Of a DNA stretch of 64,000 nt, positions 17,667 through 27,013 are shown one piece after another (within the stretch, counting starts at the first letter, position 1; every line of letters starts with the position of its first letter). The notes below the pieces were generated by a model, which was not told the DNA's origin, ran no database searches, and saw nothing but the letters and a program-made list of their open reading frames with translations. The DNA is from Pontibacillus chungwhensis BH030062. GTDB taxonomy: Bacteria; Bacillota; Bacilli; Bacillales; BH030062. The stretch is taken from NCBI RefSeq assembly GCF_000770675.1, contig NZ_AVBG01000001.1, positions 248,001 to 312,000 on the forward strand, given 5' to 3'. A program made the translations under genes and the position numbers.

Positions 17667-19688
17667 TTGAATAAATCTTTTTTTTACCATACTCCTGATC
17701 AAAGAGAGATTATAGACTTTTGTAAGACAGCGTGGCCAGAAGAAGTAAGAGAAGTCATCCATCGGGCAGATCTTGCAACCAAGCAAACCTTTATCTTTAC
17801 TCATCGGTGGGATATGGAAAGGTGTGAAATTCCGGTAACATTTGATAACAAGATCGACTGGACGTACCGATTCAAAGGGGATTTTGAGTGGACGGTTAAC
17901 TTAAATCGGAGCAGATTTATGTCTGAGTTAGGTCAAGCATATTGGTTAACAAGTGATGAGAAGTACGTAACCTCTTTTATAAATCTATTAAAAGACTGGA
18001 TTAATCAGAATCCTCTATCAATAGATGAAATACTTTCTAGTAAGGAACAACATTATAATGTGAAAGATACATGGCGGAAATTGGACAGCGGCATTCGTAT
18101 TACAAACTGGTTAAAAGGGTATCACTGTGTAAGAGAATCAGATTATTGGACGAGAGAAGATGAGCAGCTTTTTAAAGAGGCTGTTCATCTTCATGGCACT
18201 TATTTAAAATTTGCTTTCACCCCGCATGATCGGCAAAGTAACTGGGGGTTTTTAGAGACAAATGGATTGTTCCAAATCGCCATGCTTTTCCCGGAATTTG
18301 CTGAGTCAAAGAGTTGGCTGTCTATTGCTGTAGACCGGTTGGTAAACATGTGTGAGTTGCAAATCTTTGAAGATGGTATGCATAATGAGCAAAGTCCGAT
18401 GTATCATCACGAAGTACTCCATTGTTTATTTGAGTGTGTATGGCTAGCCAAGAAAAACGAACATCCTTTGCCTTCCATATGTGAGGACTCTTTAAAACGC
18501 TTATTCCTCTCCTCCTTAGCCTTTGTCAAACCGACTGGCTCTCAACCTATGATTAGTGACAGTGATGATACGGATATAAGAGATATACTATGTCGAGGTG
18601 CGGTCTTATTCAAACGAGGAGATTTGAAGCATCAGGCTTATGACCAATTAGATTATGAGAGTGCTTGGTACTACGGAAAAGAAGGGATAGATGAGTTTCA
18701 TAAGCTTGTTGCACATCCACCTTCAACAACATCCATCCATTTATCTGAGAGTGGTTATTCGATAATGAGGAGTGGGTGGTCTGAAAGCAGCCATTATTGT
18801 TTATTTGACGGTGGTCATATGGATATTATCCAGGCGCACGGACATGATGATTTCTTACATCTTGATTTAAATGTCTTTGGTAAGGATCTGTTAATCGACA
18901 CGGGGAGATACACATACATGGAAGGTGAAGAACGAAGATACTTTAAAGAATCCTTTCAACATAATACGACGATCGTAGACCATACTTCTATATCTGAGTT
19001 TAAAGATTCCTGGACATGGGGAGACATTGCAAGGACAACTCAATCGTTTTGGAAGACATGTGAATCTTTTGACTATGCTGAGGCAGGTCATGATGGTTAT
19101 CGCAATTTAAAAGATCCCGTTGGGGTACTACGCAAGATACTATTTGTTAAACCATACTATTGGTTGGTGATAGATGAGTTTCAATCCAATGAGACACACC
19201 ATTTTGCTCAGCATTTTCATGTAAGTGAGAACGTCTCTGTGCAAACATACCCTGATCGATCTGTTGCTGTTTGTAACTTAAATGAAAAGGAAGGACTTTT
19301 CATTCATTCTATTACTCCCGCTAAACTAACAAAGGATAAGTGCTGGATCTCTCGAAATTACAATGAGAAACACGCGTCTTCTAAACTTGTATTCGATCAT
19401 AAGGCTACCGGTAAGACTAGAATGATTACAGGTCTCATCCCGTTTCATTCAACAGTGACTGAGGATGTTGTTATAAAAGAAATAGGAGTAAGAAATACGT
19501 TCGGTGATTATTTTTCAAATGAAGATGTAACCGCTATGGAAATAAATATAGGGATGGATACGCACTGGGTGGTTGTATCTCATTCAGGACCTAACAGCTT
19601 TCAATTTGCAGAGCATCACATGACTGGAGATGTTTTGCTCGTTAAGAAAAAAGGAGATCAACTAAACAAATGGGTTATTAAAGTTTAA
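17667..19688 (+). CDS. Heparinase II/III-like polysaccharide lyase, cytoplasmic
   Basis: A 673-residue protein starting at TTG 17667 after AGAGGAGG. The N-terminal half is an alpha/alpha toroid (SGIRITNWLKGYH; RQSNWGFLETNGLFQIAMLFPEF; EDGMHNEQSPMYHHEVLH), with the Asn, Tyr and His residues used by PL12/15/17-type lyases. The C-terminal half is the beta-sheet heparinase II/III domain (QAHGHDDFLHLDLNVFGKDLLIDTGRYTY, about residues 388-417). There is no signal peptide, so it should act on imported oligosaccharides in the cytoplasm. The family cuts uronic-acid glycans by beta-elimination (heparan, alginate and others). Which glycan is cut here is not visible. Confidence 0.83.
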   Translation: MNKSFFYHTPDQREIIDFCKTAWPEEVREVIHRADLATKQTFIFTHRWDMERCEIPVTFDNKIDWTYRFKGDFEWTVNLNRSRFMSELGQAYWLTSDEKYVTSFINLLKDWINQNPLSIDEILSSKEQHYNVKDTWRKLDSGIRITNWLKGYHCVRESDYWTREDEQLFKEAVHLHGTYLKFAFTPHDRQSNWGFLETNGLFQIAMLFPEFAESKSWLSIAVDRLVNMCELQIFEDGMHNEQSPMYHHEVLHCLFECVWLAKKNEHPLPSICEDSLKRLFLSSLAFVKPTGSQPMISDSDDTDIRDILCRGAVLFKRGDLKHQAYDQLDYESAWYYGKEGIDEFHKLVAHPPSTTSIHLSESGYSIMRSGWSESSHYCLFDGGHMDIIQAHGHDDFLHLDLNVFGKDLLIDTGRYTYMEGEERRYFKESFQHNTTIVDHTSISEFKDSWTWGDIARTTQSFWKTCESFDYAEAGHDGYRNLKDPVGVLRKILFVKPYYWLVIDEFQSNETHHFAQHFHVSENVSVQTYPDRSVAVCNLNEKEGLFIHSITPAKLTKDKCWISRNYNEKHASSKLVFDHKATGKTRMITGLIPFHSTVTEDVVIKEIGVRNTFGDYFSNEDVTAMEINIGMDTHWVVVSHSGPNSFQFAEHHMTGDVLLVKKKGDQLNKWVIKV

Positions 19689-19699
19689 ATCAACTCTAT

Positions 19700-19718
19700 T
19701 AACGGTCGTATAACGGTC
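19700..19718 (+). promoter_or_regulatory. Tandem TAACGGTC direct repeat, likely activator site
   Basis: Two exact TAACGGTC copies occur at 19700-19707 and 19711-19718, 11 bp apart (one helical turn). The second copy covers the -35 position of a -10-like TATAAC at 19735-19740. That is the layout of an activator-dependent promoter. The YesN-type regulator encoded at 22632 is the obvious candidate. Confidence 0.45.
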
Positions 19719-19812
19719 AGTCTATTTATCATCTTATAACCATAAACTCATCACAAAGGTGGTGGATTTATGGTTATTTGTATTTCAAAATTTAATAGAA
19801 GGTGGTCTTCTC

Positions 19813-22593
19813 ATGAAAAATTGGATACAACGTAGACATATTGTTTTCTTAGTGCTGCTAATTCCTCTATTATTCTTCCAAGGTGTGTCTCCTCATATTG
19901 GGTATGCCGAGTCATCTCTTACAATTACTTCGCATCAAAATGGTGATCGCCTTCCTGTTGATGTTGTTAGAATCTCCGGGTCTTATTCAGCTGTTAAGAA
20001 TATTGAGGTCATTATTGATGCTAAGACAGTGAATAAAGCTCAATTAGTTCCCAACTCTTCTGAATCTGGCGAATGGTTTTATGATTTAGATACCAACGAG
20101 ATTGACGGAAGTGTAGAAATCGTTCTAAAAGGCACGAGTACGATCACACGATATTCCACTTGGTCTGAACCGCTTCTTCTTGAAGTGGATAATAATAAAG
20201 CCAACACTCCAAAAGTTATGATTCAAGACCCAAAAACGGATACCAGTATCACTAAAAACACAAAGGTGACGGTAACAGCTTCAGGTAAAAATGATATAGA
20301 AGCGGTATACATTCGAGTGAATGGAGGGGAATGGACACTTACGAAAAAGAATAGTGACATCTATACTTATCACTTAGTCACTCTTTCTGAACGAGACAAA
20401 ACATACAGCATAGAAGCAAAAGCTATGGATTCATTAGGAAATATAGGTTTAAGCCAAACAGTATATGTGAGAACAGGAAACGGAAGATCAGTTGATACAA
20501 CTCCAGAGAAACAAGATCGTGCCATGTGGATATGGGAAAATGCTTCTTATAATTTAATCTACAATGAGGGTTCAAGAAAAGTACTGGATGCTTTTGCAAA
20601 AGATACAACTACATTTAACCAGGATGCCATTACAACTCTTTACCTTGGAGTGGATCGGTACTATGGAGTTGATATGCTTGAGGATGAAAGAGAGCGGGTT
20701 CGAAATTTCATTTCATGGGCACACCAAAAGGGATATAAGGTCCACGCTCTCATTGCAGGCGGAACAAAACCACCTCATTTTGGTGCTTTTGACAGGTATC
20801 ATGAGATTGCTCTTAGAGAGGTTGAAAATATCATCAATTATAACCTCTCTTCAAGGAGTGAAGAGCAATTTGATGGTGTGAATATAGATATCGAACCTTA
20901 TATAGCTTCTCAGTTTAAAACAGAGAAACCTTCCTTACAGATTCAATATCTTAATTTATTAGAGAAAATGATGGATCTGAAACGTGTTTCTGACTCTAGT
21001 TTATCAATGGGAGCGGCTATCCCAAACTGGTATGACAGCTCTCCATATGCTGAAAATATTACATGGGGCCCCAACTTGAATGATGGAGAAAGGGAAACAA
21101 AGTGGTTATCGGAACACATACAAGACATACTGGATTATATTTCGATCATGGATTATCGAGATTTTGCAGAAGGCTCAAATGGAATTATTGAGAGAGCTTT
21201 AGATGAAATAGAGTATGCTGTGACCATTAACAAACCGAACTCGGTCGTTATTGGGGTAGAAACAAAGGACATTGCCGATGGAGGAGACCCAGAACTTATT
21301 TCATTTAGAGAAGAAGGGCGCACCTATATGGAACAAGAACTTGATAAGGTCTATGCAACTATGAATTCATCCCCTTCTTTTGGTGGAATCGCGTTACATC
21401 ACTATGACACATTGAGATATTTACCATCAGAATGGAGTGATGATGGCGTATTCTGGGAGCCACCACTTGATACTGAAGCTCCGACGCAAGTAGATCGTCA
21501 GCCTAAAGCCTTACCAACGAGTTATCAATCGATTTTCATTGATTATGGTAGAGCATACGATAATGGTGAAGTCGAACATTATGCGATTTACAGAGGGCTG
21601 ACACCTGATTTTACACCAGATGAAAGCAATTTGGCCGGAGAATCTAGAGGATTATCCTATGTGGATGAGGGTTTACTAGCAGATACGACCTATTATTATA
21701 AGGTGGCAGCAGTTGATGTAAATGGAAACATTGGTCCAGTATCTGCTGTTGCATCAGCTACCACGAACCAATCCTCCTTAAAGCCCTTAAAGGTTGAAGA
21801 AGCTTCTATAATCTATTCTAACGGGAAAGCAGAAGTAACTATAACCGTTTCTGATCTAAAAACGGGCTTACCTGTAAAATCGAATCTAAGCGGAAGATTT
21901 GAATTTGTAAGTGGAAAAGTCGTAAATGGAACCACCAATGATCAAGGACAGATTACCTTCACCTCAGAAACTCTTGGCACCCATAGTGGGAAAATTGGGT
22001 TCAAAATAAATGCAATAACAGCAGCAGGGTATTACTGGGCTTCTTCAAAGGATGTTTCTTATGATTTGCAGACTACCTGGGCGTTTGAAAGGATGTCCGA
22101 GAGTGAGGATGCCTATATACGAAGTGATTCTTATGGAGATATAAACTACGGGGATTCCCCTATTTTAGAAGTAAAAGGTTTAGAAGAATCCTTTCAGAGT
22201 TATGATCGAAAAGCATATATTCAATTCTCCTCAGATCCATCGTCTCTTGATAATCTAGCTAGAGTAACACTAAAATTTTATGTCGATCGAGGTATTAGTG
22301 ATTCTGAAGTATCAAGTGTACCGCTCTCCATTTACGGAGCAGTTAACCAAGAATGGAATGAAGAGAACATTACGTGGAATTCTCAACCAGATTCATTAAC
22401 TTTTAGCAAAGTGGGAGAGGTAGGGGTATCAGCCAAGGGGTGGTATCAAATCGATCTAACAGAATGGGCTTCTAGTTTAGAAAACGTTCACTCGCTTACC
22501 TTCCGCCTGTCTGATGATGCACTGATGGATCGGTTAGTCCCTATCCAAAGTAAAGAGAATACGAATGCGCCAACATTAGAAATTCGTAAGTAA
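19813..22593 (+). CDS. Secreted multidomain protein with Ig-like, TIM-barrel (possible glycosidase), FN3 and DNRLRE domains
   Basis: A 926-residue exported protein. The start at 19813 (MKNWIQRRH) is chosen over GTG 19759 because GAAGGTGG and a proper signal peptide (residues 1-32, ending IGYA) go with it. Two Ig-like domains (about 35-125 and 130-220) precede a barrel-like region (about 230-545). This contains DGVNIDIEPY (D354-Y363), reminiscent of the DxxDxDxE strand of GH18-type enzymes, and ISIMDYRDFAE. An FN3 domain (about 553-650), a bacterial Ig-like linker and a C-terminal DNRLRE/CBM96-type domain (about 765-926, YIRSDSYGDINYG) follow. No wall anchor is seen. It probably depolymerises or binds the glycan outside the cell. 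I do not recognise a named enzyme. Confidence 0.7.
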   Translation: MKNWIQRRHIVFLVLLIPLLFFQGVSPHIGYAESSLTITSHQNGDRLPVDVVRISGSYSAVKNIEVIIDAKTVNKAQLVPNSSESGEWFYDLDTNEIDGSVEIVLKGTSTITRYSTWSEPLLLEVDNNKANTPKVMIQDPKTDTSITKNTKVTVTASGKNDIEAVYIRVNGGEWTLTKKNSDIYTYHLVTLSERDKTYSIEAKAMDSLGNIGLSQTVYVRTGNGRSVDTTPEKQDRAMWIWENASYNLIYNEGSRKVLDAFAKDTTTFNQDAITTLYLGVDRYYGVDMLEDERERVRNFISWAHQKGYKVHALIAGGTKPPHFGAFDRYHEIALREVENIINYNLSSRSEEQFDGVNIDIEPYIASQFKTEKPSLQIQYLNLLEKMMDLKRVSDSSLSMGAAIPNWYDSSPYAENITWGPNLNDGERETKWLSEHIQDILDYISIMDYRDFAEGSNGIIERALDEIEYAVTINKPNSVVIGVETKDIADGGDPELISFREEGRTYMEQELDKVYATMNSSPSFGGIALHHYDTLRYLPSEWSDDGVFWEPPLDTEAPTQVDRQPKALPTSYQSIFIDYGRAYDNGEVEHYAIYRGLTPDFTPDESNLAGESRGLSYVDEGLLADTTYYYKVAAVDVNGNIGPVSAVASATTNQSSLKPLKVEEASIIYSNGKAEVTITVSDLKTGLPVKSNLSGRFEFVSGKVVNGTTNDQGQITFTSETLGTHSGKIGFKINAITAAGYYWASSKDVSYDLQTTWAFERMSESEDAYIRSDSYGDINYGDSPILEVKGLEESFQSYDRKAYIQFSSDPSSLDNLARVTLKFYVDRGISDSEVSSVPLSIYGAVNQEWNEENITWNSQPDSLTFSKVGEVGVSAKGWYQIDLTEWASSLENVHSLTFRLSDDALMDRLVPIQSKENTNAPTLEIRK

Positions 22594-22594
22594 C

Positions 22595-22633
22595 AACAAA
22601 GGTTGCCCCTGAATAAAGAGGCAACCTTTTGTT
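22595..22633. terminator. Bidirectional intrinsic terminator
   Basis: AACAAAGGTTGCC and GGCAACCTTTTGTT form a strong stem (one bulged base) between the convergent secreted-protein gene and the response-regulator gene. Confidence 0.85.
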
Positions 22634-23675
22634 ATTCAACTCCAACACGTTTTCTGTATTCAGTTGGAGTATATCCGGTGATTTTTTTGAAGGTCTTTGT
22701 AAAATGTGGGTAATCGACATAACCAATGGTATCTGCAATTTCATATGTTTTATATATCGGATTCTTTAATAATATTTTGGCCTTATCTATACGTAACTTT
22801 GTTACAAATTGCTTATAGCTCTCTCCCATCTCCTTTTTAAACTCCATACTGAAGTAGGAAGGAGACATATCCACTATGTTTGCTACTTCATTTAGGGTTA
22901 GTGTACTTTCTTTGAAATTTGCCTCTATATAACGAGCGGCAGAAAGGATATTTGCTTTATGACCAATATTTCTTTTTTGCTTTAGAAAATTGATCCACTG
23001 TTTGCAATGTGTCGACAGGTGGTCTGGAAGAAGATCTGTCTCAATAGGAAATGCTGTATGAGATGGTAGAATGTATGAGGTGCGATTCTCTAATTTAGTC
23101 TTAATATTAGTGAATAAATCCTGATAAAAGTCTTTTGTGAGGGAAGTGGCAAACCCTTTATCTTGTAAAACTTTGTGGACTTCGCTGATTGTCTCAACAA
23201 GTTTCTCCTCTTCAAGCATCCACACCAAATTGCTGATCTCTTTAGCAGATGAGTTTATTAACCCTAGGCGCTCCTGACGCTCAAAATAGGAGGGGTGCTC
23301 TTGTTGGATCTCCTTATAAACAGTATCTAATGTAGAGAGAAATAAATGTGGTTTAATGGGTTTCAATAGAAAATCACTTACGCCATATCTTAAAGCTTGT
23401 TGGGCATATATAAATTCATCATACCCGGATAGGACGATAAACTTCACTTGATGATCTACAGACCTTACTTTTTGAATGAAATCTAAACCATTTAGTTTGG
23501 GCATTCGTATATCCGTAATGATTAAGTGAGGATGGTACGTAGATACGAGCTCCATAGCTTCTTCACCATTATTTGCTTCCCCTACGATCTGAAACCCTGT
23601 TTCATTCTTATGAATTAAAGCTGAGATACTCCGCTTAATTAATTTCTCATCATCCACTGTAATGACTTTGAACAC
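22632..23675 (-). CDS. AraC-type response regulator (YesN-like)
   Basis: A 347-residue two-domain regulator. The receiver (residues 1-125) has acidic pocket DDE, the phosphorylated Asp in LIITDIRMPKLNGLDF (D55) and Lys in FLLKPIKP. A linker and a C-terminal AraC double helix-turn-helix (residues 245-345; YFSMEFKKEMGESYKQFV, IGYVDYPHFTKTFKKITGYTPTEYRK) follow. Its partner kinase gene ends 2 bases upstream of its ATG. Such pairs sense carbohydrate and activate nearby transport and hydrolase genes; the TAACGGTC repeats at 19700 are plausible targets. Confidence 0.9.
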   Translation of the reverse strand: MFKVITVDDEKLIKRSISALIHKNETGFQIVGEANNGEEAMELVSTYHPHLIITDIRMPKLNGLDFIQKVRSVDHQVKFIVLSGYDEFIYAQQALRYGVSDFLLKPIKPHLFLSTLDTVYKEIQQEHPSYFERQERLGLINSSAKEISNLVWMLEEEKLVETISEVHKVLQDKGFATSLTKDFYQDLFTNIKTKLENRTSYILPSHTAFPIETDLLPDHLSTHCKQWINFLKQKRNIGHKANILSAARYIEANFKESTLTLNEVANIVDMSPSYFSMEFKKEMGESYKQFVTKLRIDKAKILLKNPIYKTYEIADTIGYVDYPHFTKTFKKITGYTPTEYRKRVGVE

Positions 23676-23677
23676 AA

Positions 23678-25504
23678 TTACGCCCCCTTTATTGTATCTT
23701 CCATACGTAAAGGCAAACGGATTTCAATAACCGTACCAGATTGGTTAGACTTCTTGATAAACAATCCATAAGGAAACCCTAACTCAGAGTGAATTCTCTT
23801 ATGAACGTTTAAGAGTCCAATACGTTTCGTCGTTCTATAATCTTCGGGTGGCTCTGTATTGTGTATAAAGGCATAGTTATATGCTTCTGTGGTTTCGGCT
23901 ACCATGCCTTTTCCGTGGTCAACCAGGTATAAAAGATAATCACGATTGATTTTCTTCCCGTAAATTCCAATAAAAGTTGGAACTAAGGAATGTTCTTCAT
24001 AACCATGAGAGAATGCATTTTCAATTATAGGTTGAAGCGTTAACCTTGGTGTCAAAATATGTGCAGTCAATGATTCATCTACCTCAACAGAAACATTTAA
24101 CCCTTCAAAACGTTCTAGTTGAATTTGAAAATAAGCATTAATATGCTGCAATTCTTCTTCTAGCGAGACGACCTTCTTTGTATTACTAACATTGTAGCGG
24201 AACATGTCAGCAAGAGAGGTCGTCATGCGACTAATTTCCATTTGATCTTCAATTATGGCGTAGGAATTAATAATCTCTAGTGTGTTATATAGAAAGTGTG
24301 GATTGATTTGAGACTGCATTGCTTGTAACTCCGCTTCTTTCGTCTTAATGTGTAATTCTTGTTCTTTTAATTTCGACAAGCGGATCTGCTGTATGAGCTC
24401 AGAAAGTTTCTCCGTCATACTGTAAAAACTGTTATATAAGTCACTAATTTCATCTTCTTGATAAAGGGCAAGGGGACGAGGCTTTTCTGTTGGGAACTTT
24501 CCAGAAGCCACCTCTCGCATGAGTTTTTGCAGATGCTGTAAGGAGTAAGTTAATGTGAACGAAAAGCCTCCTACGAAAAGAATAGCAAGTCCTATTAAAA
24601 TTAAACCTACCAGAATGGTGAAATTTCTAAGTGTCACTAACCTAGTCATCGCCTCTTCTAAAGGAACGCTAGCCATGATCATCCAATTGGCATCGGGGAG
24701 AGATTCTCGAACTAGTAAGGTTTTTTCCTTATCAAGCTGAGTAATAAAAGAAATGTTCTCCTCCGTATAATCAGATTGGAACGGTTGCCCTAATTGGTTA
24801 CGAAGCGGATGATAGACAATTGTATCGTCTTCATTTACTAACCACACCTCATTGAAATGATGATCTGTTATCTCATTCAATATAGAAGCAATTTGGTTAA
24901 GATGAAGGTCTACTACGAGTAAGCCAATCGTTTCATAAGTGTTTTTATCATATATTTTTTGAACAATTGTCAGGATAGGAGTAGATTCATAAAAGCTTAA
25001 ATCTAGTAATTCATAACTCTCTAATTGTTCCTGGTTGATCCACAAATCTCTATTTCTTATTTTTATTTCATCAATATCAATAAATCTCTTCACCTGAGTG
25101 TAATTATGTTCTTGCCTCCCATCTTTGCTGATTAACGACAGGCCAAATATATCAGAACGTGCGTTTAGGATTTGTCCAAATGTTTCTTCTTGAATTCTTT
25201 TCGTTTCCATATACTGTTCGTAACGTGTATCAGGGGTATGATTTGATTTTAGATAGTTCTGTATAGAAGTGCTACTTAGAAGGGGAGTCGTGGCTTTTTT
25301 TAAGTCAGCCAAATAAAAAGATAAGTATTCCTTAGTCTGGTTAAGGAGTTGTTGACTGGCATGAACAGCATTATCTTGTATAGCGGTGGTTGTTCTTTCG
25401 TACCAAATGTATCCGAATACTAGTAAGGGAGTACATACAAAGATAATGATTACCCATAACAATTTAGATTGAATGGACTTTCTATGAAAGAGATCATTCT
25501 TCAA
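23678..25504 (-). CDS. Sensor histidine kinase (YesM-like, LytS-type kinase core)
   Basis: A 608-residue membrane kinase. A TM segment (about residues 14-32) and a second (about 296-318) flank a large extracellular dCache-like sensor. A HAMP domain (about 318-370), a coiled coil, the His-kinase motif QSQINPHFLYNTLEIIN (phosphorylated His near 400) and an ATPase domain (LQPIIENAFSHG, VDHGKGM, GIGLLNVHKRI-like GLLNVHKRI) follow. It would phosphorylate the YesN-like regulator. Divergent from the sugar importer genes, it probably senses the extracellular glycan or its binding protein. Confidence 0.9.
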   Translation of the reverse strand: MKNDLFHRKSIQSKLLWVIIIFVCTPLLVFGYIWYERTTTAIQDNAVHASQQLLNQTKEYLSFYLADLKKATTPLLSSTSIQNYLKSNHTPDTRYEQYMETKRIQEETFGQILNARSDIFGLSLISKDGRQEHNYTQVKRFIDIDEIKIRNRDLWINQEQLESYELLDLSFYESTPILTIVQKIYDKNTYETIGLLVVDLHLNQIASILNEITDHHFNEVWLVNEDDTIVYHPLRNQLGQPFQSDYTEENISFITQLDKEKTLLVRESLPDANWMIMASVPLEEAMTRLVTLRNFTILVGLILIGLAILFVGGFSFTLTYSLQHLQKLMREVASGKFPTEKPRPLALYQEDEISDLYNSFYSMTEKLSELIQQIRLSKLKEQELHIKTKEAELQAMQSQINPHFLYNTLEIINSYAIIEDQMEISRMTTSLADMFRYNVSNTKKVVSLEEELQHINAYFQIQLERFEGLNVSVEVDESLTAHILTPRLTLQPIIENAFSHGYEEHSLVPTFIGIYGKKINRDYLLYLVDHGKGMVAETTEAYNYAFIHNTEPPEDYRTTKRIGLLNVHKRIHSELGFPYGLFIKKSNQSGTVIEIRLPLRMEDTIKGA

Positions 25505-25614
25505 GAGCTATTCACCCTTTCATTGTGATATATAATTGATACATTTTTGAAAAAAACACAACAAATCAAATCGATGTCTATTCTGTAATTTCGACTTTAC
25601 TACTAAGATAACCG

Positions 25615-25628
25615 TGTAAGCGTTAACA
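25615..25628 (+). promoter_or_regulatory. cre site (CcpA) before sugar importer
   Basis: TGTAAGCGTTAACA matches the CcpA consensus TGNAANCGNWNNCA at every fixed position. It lies only 18 bp before the binding-protein start, where bound CcpA would block transcription. This indicates glucose repression of the importer. Confidence 0.65.
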
Positions 25629-25645
25629 AAAGAGGGGGAGAAGGA

Positions 25646-26983
25646 ATGAAATATTCACAGAAATTTGGCCTTTTACTTTTACTTTCTTTGATTTTAGCTT
25701 TTGCTCTGGCAGGCTGTAGCAATGAATCGGATGCGGACAGTGAAAATTCAGGAGAGCAAGTAGAGATTAAGTTAGGATATTACTCATCTGGTAGTGCTGA
25801 TGAAAAGATGGAAGAGCTTATTGATCAATTTGAAGAGAAACACCCAAATATTAAAGTTACGACACAAAATGCCCCTTATTCTCAGTTCTTTCAAAAGTTA
25901 GATACACAAATTGCAGGTAATAATGCTCCAGATGTATGGTTATCTGATGGTGTGCTTGTATCAAAATACGCTGAACGTGGAGCGGCTAAAGATGTAACGG
26001 ATTGGATTGAAAGGGATTTAAACAAAGATGAGTACTATGGACTCGATTTTAATAAAGATGCTACTGGTAAGTACTTTGCTGTTCCACAAGGTATTCAAAT
26101 TGGAGCTTTGTTTTATAACAAGGATATGTTTGATGAAGCGGGTGTAGACTACCCGGATGATACTTGGACGTGGGACCAACTACAAGAAACAGCAGAACGG
26201 TTAACCATTGATGCTAATGGTAAGCGAGCAACGGATGATGGTTTTAATTCTGATGCAGTCAATCAATATGGGATGACGTTCTTTAACATCACAGAAGGAT
26301 GGATGCCAGTATTGAAGTCTTATGGTGGTGGTGTTTTGGATGAAGAGTTAAAGAATTCTGTGATTGATTCCAAAGAGAATAAAGAAGCTATGAAGTGGAT
26401 GGTAGAAGGAATGCAGAAAGGTGTTTTAACAGATCCATCTGACCTTCAAAGTTTCCAAAGTCCAATGTCACCGTTCCCAAGCGGTACTGCAGCAATGAGG
26501 ATCGGAATATATGCGAGGGTACTAGCAGCAAATGAAACTGGTATTAATTACGATGTTACAGTTTTGCCTAAAGGTCCAGACGGGAAGCGGTTCGCTCCTG
26601 TCATTGCTAACTCTTGGATTGTAAATAATAATAGCTCAGATGAAAAAGCAGAAGCGGCTTGGGAATGGGTTAAATTCTGGGTTACAGAAGATGAAGTTCA
26701 AAAGGAATGGGCTGAATTAGGTGAAGCGGTACCCGTTAAGAAGTCTGTTGCCAACTCTGATTTGTTCTTAAACTCTGGTGATAACAAGATTAACAAGCAA
26801 GCCTTCTTAGACAGTTTTGAATTTGCAGGAACACTCGATACAAATGCTGTATGGTCCGAGTGGCTTCAAAAGTTTAACGACAACATAAACAGAGCCTTCT
26901 TAAATGAAACAAGTATAGAAGAAGCATTGCAACAAGCAGACAAGGAAGTGACGAAAGTTTTGGATGATTTTTATAAGGAATAA
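25646..26983 (+). CDS. Sugar ABC transporter binding lipoprotein (family 1)
   Basis: A 445-residue extracellular binding protein. The lipoprotein signal ends in FALAGCSN, with lipidated Cys at residue 24. It has the family-1 features IKVTTQNAPYSQFFQKLDTQIAGNNAPDVW, LFYNKDMFDEAGVDYP and WTWDQLQETAERLT. It binds an oligosaccharide and delivers it to the two permeases encoded next. A perfect cre site overlaps its leader. AGAGGGGGAGAAGG is an extended ribosome site. Confidence 0.93.
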   Translation: MKYSQKFGLLLLLSLILAFALAGCSNESDADSENSGEQVEIKLGYYSSGSADEKMEELIDQFEEKHPNIKVTTQNAPYSQFFQKLDTQIAGNNAPDVWLSDGVLVSKYAERGAAKDVTDWIERDLNKDEYYGLDFNKDATGKYFAVPQGIQIGALFYNKDMFDEAGVDYPDDTWTWDQLQETAERLTIDANGKRATDDGFNSDAVNQYGMTFFNITEGWMPVLKSYGGGVLDEELKNSVIDSKENKEAMKWMVEGMQKGVLTDPSDLQSFQSPMSPFPSGTAAMRIGIYARVLAANETGINYDVTVLPKGPDGKRFAPVIANSWIVNNNSSDEKAEAAWEWVKFWVTEDEVQKEWAELGEAVPVKKSVANSDLFLNSGDNKINKQAFLDSFEFAGTLDTNAVWSEWLQKFNDNINRAFLNETSIEEALQQADKEVTKVLDDFYKE

Positions 26984-27013
26984 CCAAAATTTAAAGAAGA
27001 AAGTGTGTCCTAG

